This document shows, one piece after another, positions 1-11,989 of a stretch of DNA of 64,000 nucleotides. How positions within the stretch are numbered: the first letter of the stretch is position 1; every line of letters begins with the position of its first letter. The position numbers were made by a program, and so were the translations under genes. The stretch spans positions 9,524,501 to 9,588,500 of the forward strand of contig NC_092571.1 of the NCBI RefSeq assembly GCF_037975245.1. Direction: 5' to 3'. This stretch comes from Apostichopus japonicus (taxonomy: Eukaryota > Echinodermata > Holothuroidea > Aspidochirotida > Stichopodidae). A model generated the notes under the pieces. It was given only the letters and a program-made list of their open reading frames with translations. It had not been told where the DNA came from and searched no databases.

Positions 1-640
1 ACCTTGGACCTTTGAAGATTTTCAAATCTAGGTATGTTACCTCGGTGTGTAATATTTCTACCGTAAACTTTAAGAAGCGGTGAATTTCATTCAACCTGTT
101 TACTAGTTGTTCAAGTTCCTGAAGTGAACCGTCGTAAAGCAATAGAATTTCATCTCTATAGCGGAGCCATTTTAAGATTTTATTATCTGTCGGTAAAATC
201 TGGTTTTCCAGTCTATGCTTGACGATATCACAGATTTCCGGAGAGGCTTGGCTACCCATGGCGCATCCGATCTTTTGTAGATAGAATTGGTTATTGAACT
301 CGAAACAGTTTCTTGTTAAAAATAAGTTCAATTAGTTTGCGCATGGATATGGAAGATATTTTATTTATTCCATATTCGCTTTTTTCCGCCTTTTCATAGA
401 CTTCTTGACATATATCTAATGCCTCCTCTTGGGGAGTATTGGTATACATGGCGACGACATCGAGTGTAGCAAGTACTACTGCTTTTGGTAACGGGGTGGC
501 TTCCACAATTTCAGAATGTGATTTGTGTCTTTCACATAGGTGCTTTGTTTTAATACAATAGGAAGCAAGAAATAGTCCACAAATTCCGATATTTTTTCGG
601 TCGGTGATCCGTTTCCGCTTATTATCGGGCCCTACCTTAA
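1..640 (-). pseudogene. Penelope-like element reverse transcriptase fragment, frameshifted
   Basis: Read on the minus strand from about 640 down to 1, three frame segments together match the reverse transcriptase of Penelope-like retroelements. The first has the GNGSPTEKISEFVDY block, the second LATLDVVAMYTN, and the third the CAMGSQASP block followed by the active-site region. The reading frame breaks twice, near 490-520 and again near 300-315, so no full protein can be made. The catalytic box at 149-160 reads YRDE where this family normally has YxDD. The element runs off the left edge, so the GIY-YIG endonuclease end, if any, is not visible. Identification is by family pattern only. The frameshifts and altered active site mark it as a dead copy. 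Confidence 0.75.
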
Positions 641-974
641 AAATACTTCAGGTTGCGTTAGATAGGCCTAGTGTAAAACCGCCTACACCCCCTTTTCATT
701 AATAAGTATATCATAATTATCTCATTAAATATATCTTGTTTTATGTTTTTTCTTGGGGTGAATCTGGTGTCATAATTTTCGCGCAAAAGAAAAAACGAAT
801 CGACGCAATAATAGTGTATCCATTGTACATGCACTGTTGAGCGTTGTTAAATGTGTCTATCGAGAAAAAATATGTGCACAAAAAAGCGTGTCTGCAACGT
901 TTCTGGTTTTTCTAGTTTTTGGCGAAATGTTTCACCATTTTGCATCTAAGCACTCACAATTAACCAAAAATTTC

Positions 975-1790
975 CACATTATGAACACAAAACAGTATTT
1001 GTTTTGATACTTAAAAAGTAGTTATCATTTCAGGATTTTCTCACCACTGGATTTGTCACCACTGCCTGTTGCTTCGAAATGTACCCTCTTTTTGGGCGGT
1101 GGGTCTGTTGGTAGATAAAGGATAGCATTAATGTCTTTTAGATATCATGCTTCAAGATACAGGTGGGTTAAATGTTGCACATTATGAACACAAAACAGTA
1201 TTTGTTTTGATACTTAAAAAGTAGTTATCATTTCAGGATTTTCTCACCACTGGATTTGTCACCACTGCAAGTTGCTAAGAAATGTACCCTCTTTTTGGGC
1301 GGTGGGTCTGTTGATAGATAAAGGATAGCATTTATGTCTTTTAGATATCATGCTTCAAGATACAGGTGGGTTAAATGTTGCACATTATGAACACAAAACA
1401 GTATTTGTTTTGATACTTAAAAAGTAGTTATCATTTCAGGATTTTCTCACCACTGGATTTGTCACCACTGCCTGTTGCTTCGAAATGTACCCTCTTTTTG
1501 GGCGGTGGGTCTGTTGGTAGATAAAGGATAGCATTTATGTCTTTTAGATATCATGCTTCAAGATACAGGTGGGTTAAATGTTGCACATTATAAACACAAA
1601 ACAGTATTTGTTTTGATACTTGAAAAGTAATTATCATTTCAGGATTTTCTCACCACTGGATTTGTCACCACTGCCTGTTGCTTCGAAATGTACCCTCTTT
1701 TTGGGCGGTGGGTCTGTTGGTAGATAAAGGATAGCATTTATGTCTACTTGATCATGTTTGCATATAAAGACAGGTGAAATATTGCACATT
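975..1790. repeat. Four-copy tandem repeat, 203-bp unit
   Basis: Four near-identical units begin at about 975, 1178, 1381 and 1584, and the start of a fifth, diverged copy is visible at 1784. Each unit opens with CACATTATGAACACAAAACA and contains TTTTTGGGCGGTGGGTCTGT. The copies differ at only a few bases, so amplification is recent. No open reading frame or RNA gene was recognised in the unit. The 310 bases before the array (650-975) show nothing recognisable. Confidence 0.95.
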
Positions 1791-1859
1791 TTAAACACAA
1801 AGCAGCAAAAATATTGCTGGGATATTGGTAAATTATTGGTTTCAATTAGAAATCGGAAC

Positions 1860-2990
1860 CTTCATAGTCATGATTGTGAGTGTAAATTATTCCTAGTAGT
1901 GGATCAAATGGTGGTCAAAGTTTAACATGGGTCAAGCAAAGGTAACAAAATATGACTTTGTATTTATCAATCCATGAATAGGCAGAAACCAATTAATATT
2001 GCTAAACTAATGACCATGCGCTTCACAACATTATTGCTCTACAATTCAGTAGTGAGAAAATGATTTCTGCTTTCATATTGCCAAGGAATCTCAAAGCAAT
2101 TATACTTTTCTACAAATTACTAGGGCTAAAGGTATCTATGTGATTGCGATGGTGTGTGTATGCAAGCATACTTGGTATATAAGTAGCCCTTAGTGAGCAT
2201 CATGTTTTCATGGTCACTTAAGGGTCAACAGAGGCAAAAGACTGAAGACTTCTTATGTCCAATATCTCTAGAAGATAGTCGCTTGATGTTCAATTTGCTT
2301 TGTAGGTATCCATGAGAATATCATTTCCATAGGTTTTCAAGGGGTGTCAAAGGTCATTTGAGGTGAACTGAGCTCAAAGTCTGAAAATTTTGTAAATGCA
2401 GTGTCTGAAGAACTTGGGAAAGTCCTTTTTAACATCAAAGTTTGTATTTAGCTAGCCCTTGGTGAGCAGATGATGCCTATTTTTCTAGGAGGTCAAAGGT
2501 AATTTGATGTCAACTGAGGTGATAGTCTGTAAATATTGTAAATACCATATATCAAGATGGGAAAGTCGATGACTCCTACTGTTTACCATGGCAAATAACA
2601 ATCACTTGAGGTCTTCTGAAGACAAAGTGAGGAAACTGTTTAAACAGGTTATTTCAACCAGTAACAGTTGCTACAACTTCATCCTTGGTATGGAGGTTAA
2701 AGTCATGTCAGGTGACTTTCTAAAGCAAATGATCTGAAAAATGTAAACTTCAGCACTGAAGAAATGAAAGTTGGTTTGAAATTCGGCCTCTTCAATGTGT
2801 AGGTACTCATCAATAGTTACTGTCAAACCATTGTATGACATTGGACATTTCTGGTGAGTAACAGAAGTTTTATCCAAAGTTGCATCACACATATGCAAGG
2901 AAGCAATTACTCAATTGACTTTCTGGTTTGTGAATGATGACAGAAACTTATTTTTACAACAATTGTCTGCCGTCCATGATCATATCAGGT
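1860..2990. repeat. Non-genic stretch with dispersed AGGTCA-rich repeat
   Basis: No gene was found here. From about 2090 to 2560 the sequence belongs to a dispersed family seen at several other places in this window. It has phrases such as ATCTCTAGAAG or TATCTCAAGAAG, GGTCAAAGGTCATTTGAGGT, and CTTGGTATGTAG or TTTGTATTTAGC spaced about 100-130 bp apart. It lies downstream (3') of the minus-strand SWIM/MULE gene. Confidence 0.6.
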
Positions 2991-2999
2991 GATGCTACC

Positions 3000-5900
3000 T
3001 TAGGTTAAACTAACACCATATCTATTTCTAAAGTTATCAATTATACCAGTTCTGTGTATCATCTTTGACTGTTTTGCCTTTTTCATCTTTTTCTTTCTTT
3101 GAGGCAGTGGACGAAGGGCTGATTTCTTGCCCGACTGGTGTAGAGGCAACTGGTTTTCTCTCGGTATGGTCTGTTCCAGTTCAGCACATGCCAGTGTGAG
3201 TTGGGAGATGACATTTGACATGACATCAACATCAGAGGAGAGAAAAGAGAGATCCTGCAAAACCTTCAGTTTTTCTCTGAGGCACTTCTGGGTAGAATGG
3301 ATATACCGATTGCAGGTACTGGCTTCTTCACCACTGACGTCTGTCTCATCTTCCTGTTGGACAGGGCTCCCAGTACCAACTTCTTGATCATCTCTTAGGC
3401 AAGATTTGAACTGAACTTCCTTTGAAAGAAAACTCAAGTCCAGGTTAAAATATGCACTGTTTTTATACAGTGGACTCAGGCTGTTCCAGGTGGCATCACT
3501 GTGTGCAAATATTGCAAAGAGATGTTTGCATGGCATGAAGTTCTCCATAAATGCAGCACATTGACATTTGGGGAACGATTTTGAGTCCCCAAGGAACACT
3601 TCATACCATTGTAAGGAATTTTCACTTTTCACCTGAAAAATATTTTCACCAACCTTTTGGACATCCTTTGATTTGTAGTGAGTGGCCGCACTTATCTTTG
3701 TCATGCAGTGCTTAACAAAGGCTCTGGGTCGATCATGCAAAAATGCTGGCACTTGAGGGTTGTATGCCTTGTACTGGCTACTGAAGGCATAGTTTTTTCT
3801 TGTGTAGGACATCAGTTGATCTGGTATGAAGTCCAACACCAGAGTTTCAGCCAATGAAGAGACAGTGTTTGTAGTTGTCAGCTTTAGGTAGAACTGCTTC
3901 AGTGTTCTGTTAAGTGCTTCTACTCCATTGTTTGTGGTGACTGACACATTGAAGCCAGGCAGTGCATATGCTCTGCACCATCGCTGTTAAGTAAATGGGT
4001 AATGGTCATCCTTAAACTGTTCTGAAATGTGAACATTTACTGTGTCTTTCATGAAATTGCAATTCTCCTCATTTCATTGTTACTATTGTTGACAGTTTTA
4101 CCACAAAGTGCTTGTTGTTAGATCATATGCAACTTACAGAGTTCACAGAAGTTAAATTCATATGAAGTGGATAGACTATTAAAAGTATCACAAAACTGGA
4201 CTGTACTTTCCTGTAATTGTACTAAGGTTTCGAGTAGTACCAAGTGTAGCAGAACTAGCAAGCATTGAATTCGAGCTGGCTTGATTTAAACTTCAAAGTA
4301 GTTAGATATTAAAAGTTCAACTGAAATCATTATCAATCAAACACTGTTTCAGTCATTTACTTGTAAGCCTTAGCTACAGTAGAACCTTTGAAGACACTGA
4401 ACACTTGAGCATACATGTTATCTGTATGAATAATTATCAGGAAAGCTAATTAACGCAATGTATAGTTACTGTAAGGCCGTACCTATGTGGCATCCAATTT
4501 ATCTAACAGGGAATACATAAATTAGATAGTGAATTAAGGGTTACTGACAATGCACAAATTTTGTTTTATTGTAACAATGTCCTAATTAAAACTAGTCATC
4601 CTACATGCATGTCAATGTATGACACGAGTATAACTAGAAAGACAATGTTCTTATATTTATATTAGTTGATTCATAGCAAATATCTTGTATGTACCAGTTA
4701 TGTGAATAAAAGTTTTGGCAAAAATTGATACAACCTTACAGTTATTATGTAATATCTTAAATGGAATGATTATTTTTGTGAATGATTCTTGGGAGCTATA
4801 AATCACAAGTAAGAAGGAAAGCAAATAGCTGGATCTCATTTTGTAAGTATTGCATTAATTTTATGATGAAGCAATAACATACCTGACATATGCCAAGCCA
4901 TCTAGTCTCAGTGTATGTTTTCACTCTGATGTTTGAGGAGTACAACTTGCTTGAACGCAAAATGTGAATACCTTTGTCACATTTTTCTTTTTCTTTTGCT
5001 GTTGCAATATCCCTCAGCATTTTCAAGAGATGGTGTTGGTTGTCAGTGGTTAGTTGGTTTTTTCCTGTGGAATAAAAAAAATGTTTCATGATTAGTGTTA
5101 AATTGGTGTGGGAAACAACAAAGAAGTAGCCTTCTACTTAACTTAGGTTCTGTGAAAGTGCCAGCTGGTTCAAATCGAAAATGAACTATCAAAGCTGTGG
5201 AATCCTTCAGTGTTAACCTATAGCCCAAAACAGTCTTATTTACATACTGATAGTATGTGGTAAACAATGCTGGAAATGATAAAGCCAACTAGTATTGCCC
5301 TCACCATTTATGACATGTTCAATTCTAGAACAGAGTGGGTACATACTAGTAGAAAGTTGATAAGTAGGTTTGTGTTGCAGTCTAGTGCCTGTATTTGATG
5401 ATAAAAGTTAGATTGAAACCCACCTTCCCTGCACCAGCGGATCCAAGCTTGCTCTCTGTGAAAGCTGCAAACATACTTGTGAGCCTCTGGAAACACATCT
5501 TGAAGGGCCTGATACTCTGTTTCAGAATAGTCAATCATAAAAAATTGAGGTTTCCACTGAAGGTTCCACTCCTTGATGATTGAAAGGGCCTCTGCAATAT
5601 GTGCAGTCGTCTCACTCTCACAGATAAATGTTGCAACAGGTGTATACCCTACATTTGTCCTTACAACCATTAAGAATAAGGGGAGGGCATATTTAGTTGT
5701 ACGGTACGTGGCATCAAGCAGTACTAGTTCTCCATATCTCTCTAGTAGCATCTTCTGTTGCACTGTCTGGTGTATGAAGAGGAAAGTGTTTTTCCTTACA
5801 TATGGCTCATCACTATTATCATCTAAATCGTTGTCATCAGTTAGGGGAAAACATCTTTCTGTTAAAATTTGTGCCTCTCTGATAGGTTTTGACGCTTGTT

Positions 5901-8900
5901 CATGACTTTCCTCGCTCGTGCATTTCCGAAGGAAGAAGTTTGATAACTTTTCTTTTGCTTTCCAATCAGCAACTTTATTTTCCAGGTTTTCTTGGTCCAG
6001 TCCAGAAAATCTACCTGCAACTAATGCATGATGCACATGGTTTTGGATGGAATGGCAGCTTGGAAAATATGCTCTGTCATTTGATGTTGGCTTAACCTGA
6101 TTTGCTGGGCATAGTTCCGACTCCACAAATGTTTTAAGAACTCGCTTAATTAATGGCACTGATGTGATACCTAATGAGACATATTCATGTATTTTGTCCC
6201 TTACAGCTGCATCAATTGGTTTGGAAAAACCACTTTCAATGGACACTTTGTGATTTTTATGGGATTGGTGCAATGGTAGTTTGACATGGATTATCTGCTC
6301 TGGATTGGTATCAGCCTCTTTGGAGCGAATCGACTGGTGTAGTTTTTCCATTGTCTTCTGTTTTTCTCTTTGGCCAGCAGTTTGTGACAGTTTGAATGCA
6401 TTGTATCTGGAAGACAAATTTTGAAGCCATGGAGTTTTGAAGAGATTTCAAAGTAGTCTGAAAAGAGAGACCGCCATGCATACCAACCTAATGAGAACAG
6501 GCAACTATAAAGCAGGCACTAACTTAATCTCTCTAAAGAGAGCCTCAAAGAGGGAAAGGCCAGCCATGCAAATTCTGGAGGGTCATTCTAGCCTTAACAA
6601 ACAGGTTTTGATTATAAATAAGCACACATTGTGTTTCATTTTTAACTGCGAGCAACCCTCACAGTCATGAATTCATCAACTGAGTAAGAATTAGGTCATC
6701 AAATGGAGATAAGAGCTGAAAAATAATTATTTGATTTAGCAAGACTGTGAGGTTGATAGTCGAGAAATGGGGGACCTGGAGTTAACAGGCCACCTGACAG
6801 GGACCTTGTACTAGTGGTTGATGAGCCAGCTGACAAGATTTTAATGGATTTGTCTCAATTTCTATTTTTGTAATAAGTTACAAATACCCACTAAAATGCT
6901 CACATAAAGCAGCACCCCAACATACATTCTGCCATTGTTTTAGGTTTTGATGATAATCGTAACCTTTGCAATTATGATGGCGTATGTGTATTCGCGAGTG
7001 TGTGTGTTTGGGAAGCCCATCTTGTAAACATGATATCTCAAGAAGGGAAGGTCAGAGCACTTCATATTTGGTGTGTAGAAGTACCACATTAAGTACAAGA
7101 AGCCTATTGTATTTGGTAGAGATAAAGGTCATTTAATGTCACCATGGGTTAAATTGTGGAAACCTTGTATACAAAATATCACAAGAAGGGAAGCATAGGC
7201 AGACCTCATATTTGTGTTTGGAAAAACCACACTGAGTGCAACAGGCCTATTGTTTTTGATGAGGTCAAAGGTCATTTGCATTCATCAGAGGTCAATTGTT
7301 AAAAAACTTGTAAACATGATATCTCAATACTGGAACCTAGGGTAGATTTCATACTGGGTATGAATGTGTATAACATTGAGTAAGAGAAGCCTATCGATTT
7401 TGGTGGGGGCCAAAGGTTGTTTCGAGACAACACGTCAAATTGTGAAAGCCTTGTAAACATGACATTATCACATACCTTGTGATGTGTCTTATGTAGACTT
7501 TAGATGGACATCCAACTTTCCGGCTTTTCTGTACATGGAATCTCTTTCGGCTTGGTTGGCCATAATTGTGATCTGAGATCTGTTGAAAGTAAAAGAAATA
7601 AAACATATATAGTAAAAGGAGTCATTGAAGTGGTGGGAGGAGGGGGGGGGGGATACCGGTTTATACTTTCAAACATAACGTAGGGGTGAAGAATTCATAT
7701 GATATATGATAGGAAATTCCTCAGATAAACATGAGCTTATGATATGTTCCTCACATGGAACACAATACCTTACCAAACATTAATGCATTAAAGCTTCGAA
7801 TGCTTATAAATGATGGCTTATATTTGCCCCAAGAATGCCTTTGCTAAGGCTGCACCAGAGCCTAAAAATTTAAATTAGCTAAGGCTTTGATGGCTTAAAT
7901 TTGCATATAAGTATTCACTTTGAAGCTTTAAAAATGCATTCGCTCTGCAGCCTTAATGCTAGCATAAATTTGCTCAGAAACCTAAAATGAAGGCTTCATT
8001 AAAGCTTTGAATGCTTACAAATGATGGCTTATATTTGCCCCAAGAATGCCTTCGCTAAGGCTGCACCAGAACACATTACCTTTTTAGATGAGTGAGTGCT
8101 TTGTTAGGTAGCAAGTTGACAAAAAATGAGACTTGACAAAACTGGCTCTTATTTTATTTGTAAGGCAACAAACACACTGCATGGTTATGTTGGTGCTCAA
8201 CGTTTATTGCAGAACTTATTTTTTTGATGATGTTGTTGTTACTTACTTGCTGAGAGCAGGCAATCAAATGTCGCTCTTGTTTGATTTGATCAAAATTGAT
8301 ATGATGAAACAAACAGCTGTTTGGTTTAATTTGATGTTAAGAAAGTGAAATTGCAGATCAGCAGGATGTAAAATATTATGCCTGCTCTATTATATATCTC
8401 AATGTGGTGATAATGTCTAGCTGATTGACTTCTCTTTTCTGGTCTCAATCAGTATGCACAATGTGCACTGTACCTTGTGAACTCTGGTGCTAATAAGTTT
8501 CACCTTAACCTTAATATGCAATTGTGCATTCTACTAAATTTTCAGATAGCTATAGTTGACATATATATTTTAGTTTGTATACTGCAACAGCCAGGACCTG
8601 TATGTTTAGCTGCCAATTAAATCGTCGTTAGTGCTATCTCTACCCCACCACCTATTTCAAATTTTGGTTGTATTACTTTGTCAAAACATATATTCTTGCT
8701 TTTCTTGCAAGACAATATATTCCATATATTACCTGGTTTTCATTTGATCTTAAGTTTGTTTTTGTTTTTTAGGGGGGTTCTTTTATCTTCGATCTCAATG
8801 TCCAAGAACCAATGAAAGAATGGAAACTGTTGACAAACTACCTTCTTATAATTTAACAGTCCTTGCATGTTTTACTTTGGGCTTCTTTTTTTATTATAAA

Positions 8901-11024
8901 TAGCAACAATTAACAACATACTGACATTGTTTGATATTTAAAGTCAAAGATTGCAGTTTTGGGGAAAACTTTCATAACTTTGCATTATATTGGTAACAGT
9001 TTCCAGACCAACCTTCACTGTTGGATTTTTCGTTGGTTTTGGTGGTTTCCCATATTGGCAGTTCAATATTTCCCTGCTTGTTACTTGCAGTGGTATGTTG
9101 TCATCAATATCTTCAATTTTCCACAGGATTCGGTTCCTGGCAGCTTTCTTTCTTTTGCTGTTTTTGTCATCTGCCCTGTAAGGAAAGTGAATGAGGGTAA
9201 ATAGTATGGCATAAATGGATGTATGAGGTGAATTATGGACCAATGCTGGATTTCTAAGAAGATTAATTTCTGTATTTGAAAGGTTAATTGTTTCAAGTTT
9301 GAAGTTTATTAAAAATTCCAGAATATTTATAAATAGGATATGAAAACAGTTAAGAGTTATAAAGCTTGAAATAGCATGTACCATATGTACAAATAATCAA
9401 TCAAAAGTTAATCAATGTCACTGGCTGCAGACATATCATCATCAAACCACAATGTATTAGTTCAAACCAACATAATATTTTAGGTTCCCATGCTTTGCTT
9501 AGAATAGTCTGTACAACAAAACCCCTGTATATGAGGGAGCAGCAGAAACATGTCAAGGTCAGATGACATTTTCTAACTGAGAAAATCGATTGTATAGTCA
9601 CAAACATTTCTCAATGATAGCATGCTGTACATATAGTTGGACTAATAAAGTTACAGTGGGGGGATCTTAAAGAGCCATAGATGATGATTTTGTTTTTAAT
9701 AATTAAGATCAGTGGATGGCAATTAGATGTGCCTACATATGGTTTATGGTACAGATCAACCCTATTGTGCATAATATAGCATAATTATGTAGGCCTATGA
9801 GGTCCATCTAAAAAAGGTATATATTTTAGAAAACTATTATGCCAATTTAATACTTGAGGGTGACTTAAATACCAAATCATTTTGGCTATATGTGATTGCT
9901 TAAATGCATGATTTATCAATGTCAGTATCAATTGTAGAAGCATGTTATTGCTGTCCATGCAGCTACAAAATCATTGATTGATTGAATAATCATGTGAGGC
10001 ATTTACTTAAATTTCAAACACATTTTCTTAGTCAATGTAGAAAAATCTAGATGGGAATGTGAGTTAGGGCACAATTTTACAGCTCTGACAATACAGGTAT
10101 TAGAAACTTACCTTTACGGTAGTGGTGTTATGTCTTAATTATTGAATTGTTTTCTCACCATTTTGCATATGATGTCAACGTTACTCGACTATGACACTTC
10201 AGTAATTGTTGTAACTCATCTTTGGAATTTACTACACCACTCACAAAACCATCGCCCATAGTCTTCATTTGAAAAAATGGAGGTAGCCATTCTTTGGGAT
10301 GGGCATCTGAATTGTATGAAAGATAAGGTTAAATTACGTTATGGATAAAATCTTAAAACCTTGTAGCCTGTGGGGTAGTTTGGGTGCAGAATTTATCCTT
10401 GGTACTTTATGATGCCAGTTAAAATCTGGATGTGTAAATTTGGTTGAACGGGGGAGGGAGACTATGTTGGAATGCCTTGCATCCATGCAACCCTCTCTAC
10501 ATGTGCTCTTCCACCTTAAATTATACATGTCCTGATCTACATATTTTGCTCCCATAATGCTACTCATTCTGTATTAAAAATATATTGGTGCATGCCAGTG
10601 CTGGGCAGCCAAGTAGCAGACTAGCCCATACATGCCATGACAACATAAGTACCCAGTCTAATTGATCAGGGTTTTTTATTCTTTAAAGTTTAAGTATAGG
10701 CTATGCCCAATTATAGCTACCCCATGACTTAAAATAGTTAGATTAAGTTACTCAACAGAAATCATTGCTTTCTATCAATTCTGTAACAAAATCATCGTTA
10801 TATGCCTATATGTTGGTAGCTTGTTAGCAATAAATAGCCTACTTTACAGTGGTTTTCAGTAAGGGCCGCGGGCTACAATGTCGTGTACAAATTGATAAAA
10901 TACTCGGCTCTTTGGTGCCCTGTTTTTCTAGTACTGTATATTGAACATAACCCTAAAGAAGTTAACCTAAATTTCTTCGATCTTTACCAGGAGGAAAACT
11001 TCTGTCGCAGTTCACTTCCACCAT
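3000..11024 (-). CDS. SWIM zinc-finger protein with MULE transposase-like core (probable domesticated transposase), 7 exons
   Basis: Coding exons, from 5' to 3' on the minus strand, are 11024-10988, 10306-10159, 9175-9013, 7579-7476, 6406-5424, 5064-4883 and 3983-3000. They join in phase to 2601 nt (866 residues plus stop). The start codon at 11024-11022 has a good context (A at -3, G at +4). The N-terminal third is basic with scattered Cys and His and may bind DNA. The MULE-type core has LLDATY with an acidic residue near 382, MIDYSETE near 443, a CSFH element near 464-467 and TNNGVEALNR with Glu near 561. Together these form a plausible intact DDE set. The SWIM motif CxCx9CxH lies at 679-693 and a basic tract (RKKKMKKAKQ) near the C-terminus looks like a nuclear signal. 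Many spliced exons, no frame breaks and no terminal inverted repeats argue for a host gene rather than a mobile copy. Weakest junction: the donor at 9012 (GTTGGT). Animal ZSWIM1/ZSWIM3-type proteins are the nearest relatives I can name. Confidence 0.82.
6960..7475. repeat. Dispersed AGGTCA-rich repeat inside intron 4 of the SWIM/MULE gene
   Basis: Several internal units repeat about every 115 bp. Each contains AACATGATATCTCAAGAAGGGAAG-like text split by AGGTCA motifs, and a perfect AGGTCA-A-AGGTCA lies at 7262-7274. The repeat extends right up to the 5' splice site of exon 4 (exon end 7476), so it supplies the intron sequence immediately after the donor. The same family occurs near 2.3, 37.8, 43, 47.9 and 49 kb. 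Confidence 0.8.
7785..8076. repeat. Direct repeat of about 80 bp in intron 3 of the SWIM/MULE gene
   Basis: Two copies begin near 7785 and 7996, 211 bp apart. They share AAAGCTT-GAATGCTTA and GATGGCTTATATTTGCCCC with few differences. No function is apparent. The remaining intron sequence from 8080 to 9012 shows nothing recognisable. Confidence 0.75.
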
Positions 11025-11184
11025 TTTGTGTCCAGTCAATTTTGGTTCAGAATCAAGATATTATCCCGTCCAAATATAGCTTAACTTCGAATGTATCATG
11101 AACGTAGTGTGTAATACACACCGGATAAACCCAAAATTTCCCGCGCTACCCAAGTTTGAGAGATTGTCGTATTAGGAACTTTTG

Positions 11185-11235
11185 GCATGTGACGTCACCA
11201 TGTACATGACGTCACATGCAATGCTACGTCACCCT
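11185..11235. promoter_or_regulatory. Cluster of three CRE-like sites, candidate divergent promoter
   Basis: Perfect cAMP-response palindromes TGACGTCA lie at 11190-11197 and 11207-11214. A related TACGTCAC lies at 11225-11232. The start-to-start spacing is 17 and 18 bp. The cluster sits about 160 bp upstream of the minus-strand start codon at 11024 and upstream of the plus-strand NPL/zinc-finger gene. TGACGTCA is the established CREB/ATF binding site. That it drives both genes is inference. Confidence 0.6.
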
Positions 11236-11289
11236 TTCACGTTATGTCAACGAAACCCCAAAGATTGAGTGAGAACCGTAAAAGGAGCG

Positions 11290-11404
11290 AGTGTCCTTTC
11301 TCCGTTTGTTTACAATATTGGATTGGACTCTAGCGAACATCTGTGCCTAGGCGCCCAGCTAGACACAATTTCCAACTCTGCAGTCATCAACGATATAATT
11401 ACCA
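11290..11404 (+). other. Candidate 5' untranslated exon of the NPL/zinc-finger gene
   Basis: A moderately GC-richer stretch just plus-strand of the CRE cluster ends in a strong splice donor, CCA|GTAAGT at 11404/11405. The next plus-strand gene has a start codon in a small exon ending at 15169, preceded by acceptor-like sequence (CATCTGTCAG), so an upstream untranslated exon is expected. The exact start cannot be seen. Confidence 0.3.
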
Positions 11405-11989
11405 GTAAGTCTCACTTGTCGAAAATAGCTCTTTAAAACCCCTTTATCGGAAGGTGAAGAGGATAGCATTAATTTTTTTTTGCATCGACAGAGATGGCTG
11501 GATTTGTTGATTTGGATGGGGACACCAACTTATTGTTATGTTACACTTTTTGTAACGTTAGGCTTAGTTCCACGACATTCATATGTTTCGAGTTGTACAA
11601 TCACACGCGTTAATAAGGCCTGTGTTGACTTGCTATATTACTAGGGAGTGTATACCAAGCCAACGTATATCCCGTGTTCCCAAAAAAATAAATTCTGCAT
11701 GGTTAATCTTTGCTATATATTTCCTGTATGTTAGTGAAGTATTTTATGAAAGTGCTGCAAATTTAAAAATGAATATCTCCATGTTTAAAGGTATCAATGT
11801 TAGCTGGTTTTGTTCTCGTTATGTTATGGATCAAAACTTTCAATGAAAATGTGGAAAACAACTTGACAATTAAACATAGCAATTACAGTGTCTACCAAGG
11901 TATGCCACATAGTCTTGATTCTTGACGGGCTCCAAGAAAGGAAAGTCTTTTTCAAACCCTCCCAACTTCAGCACAAAACAGATACTGTA

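Noticed and set aside
3127-3387. Plus-strand open frame opposite the SWIM exon
   Set aside because: It is a shadow of the minus-strand coding exon, which has clear family motifs.
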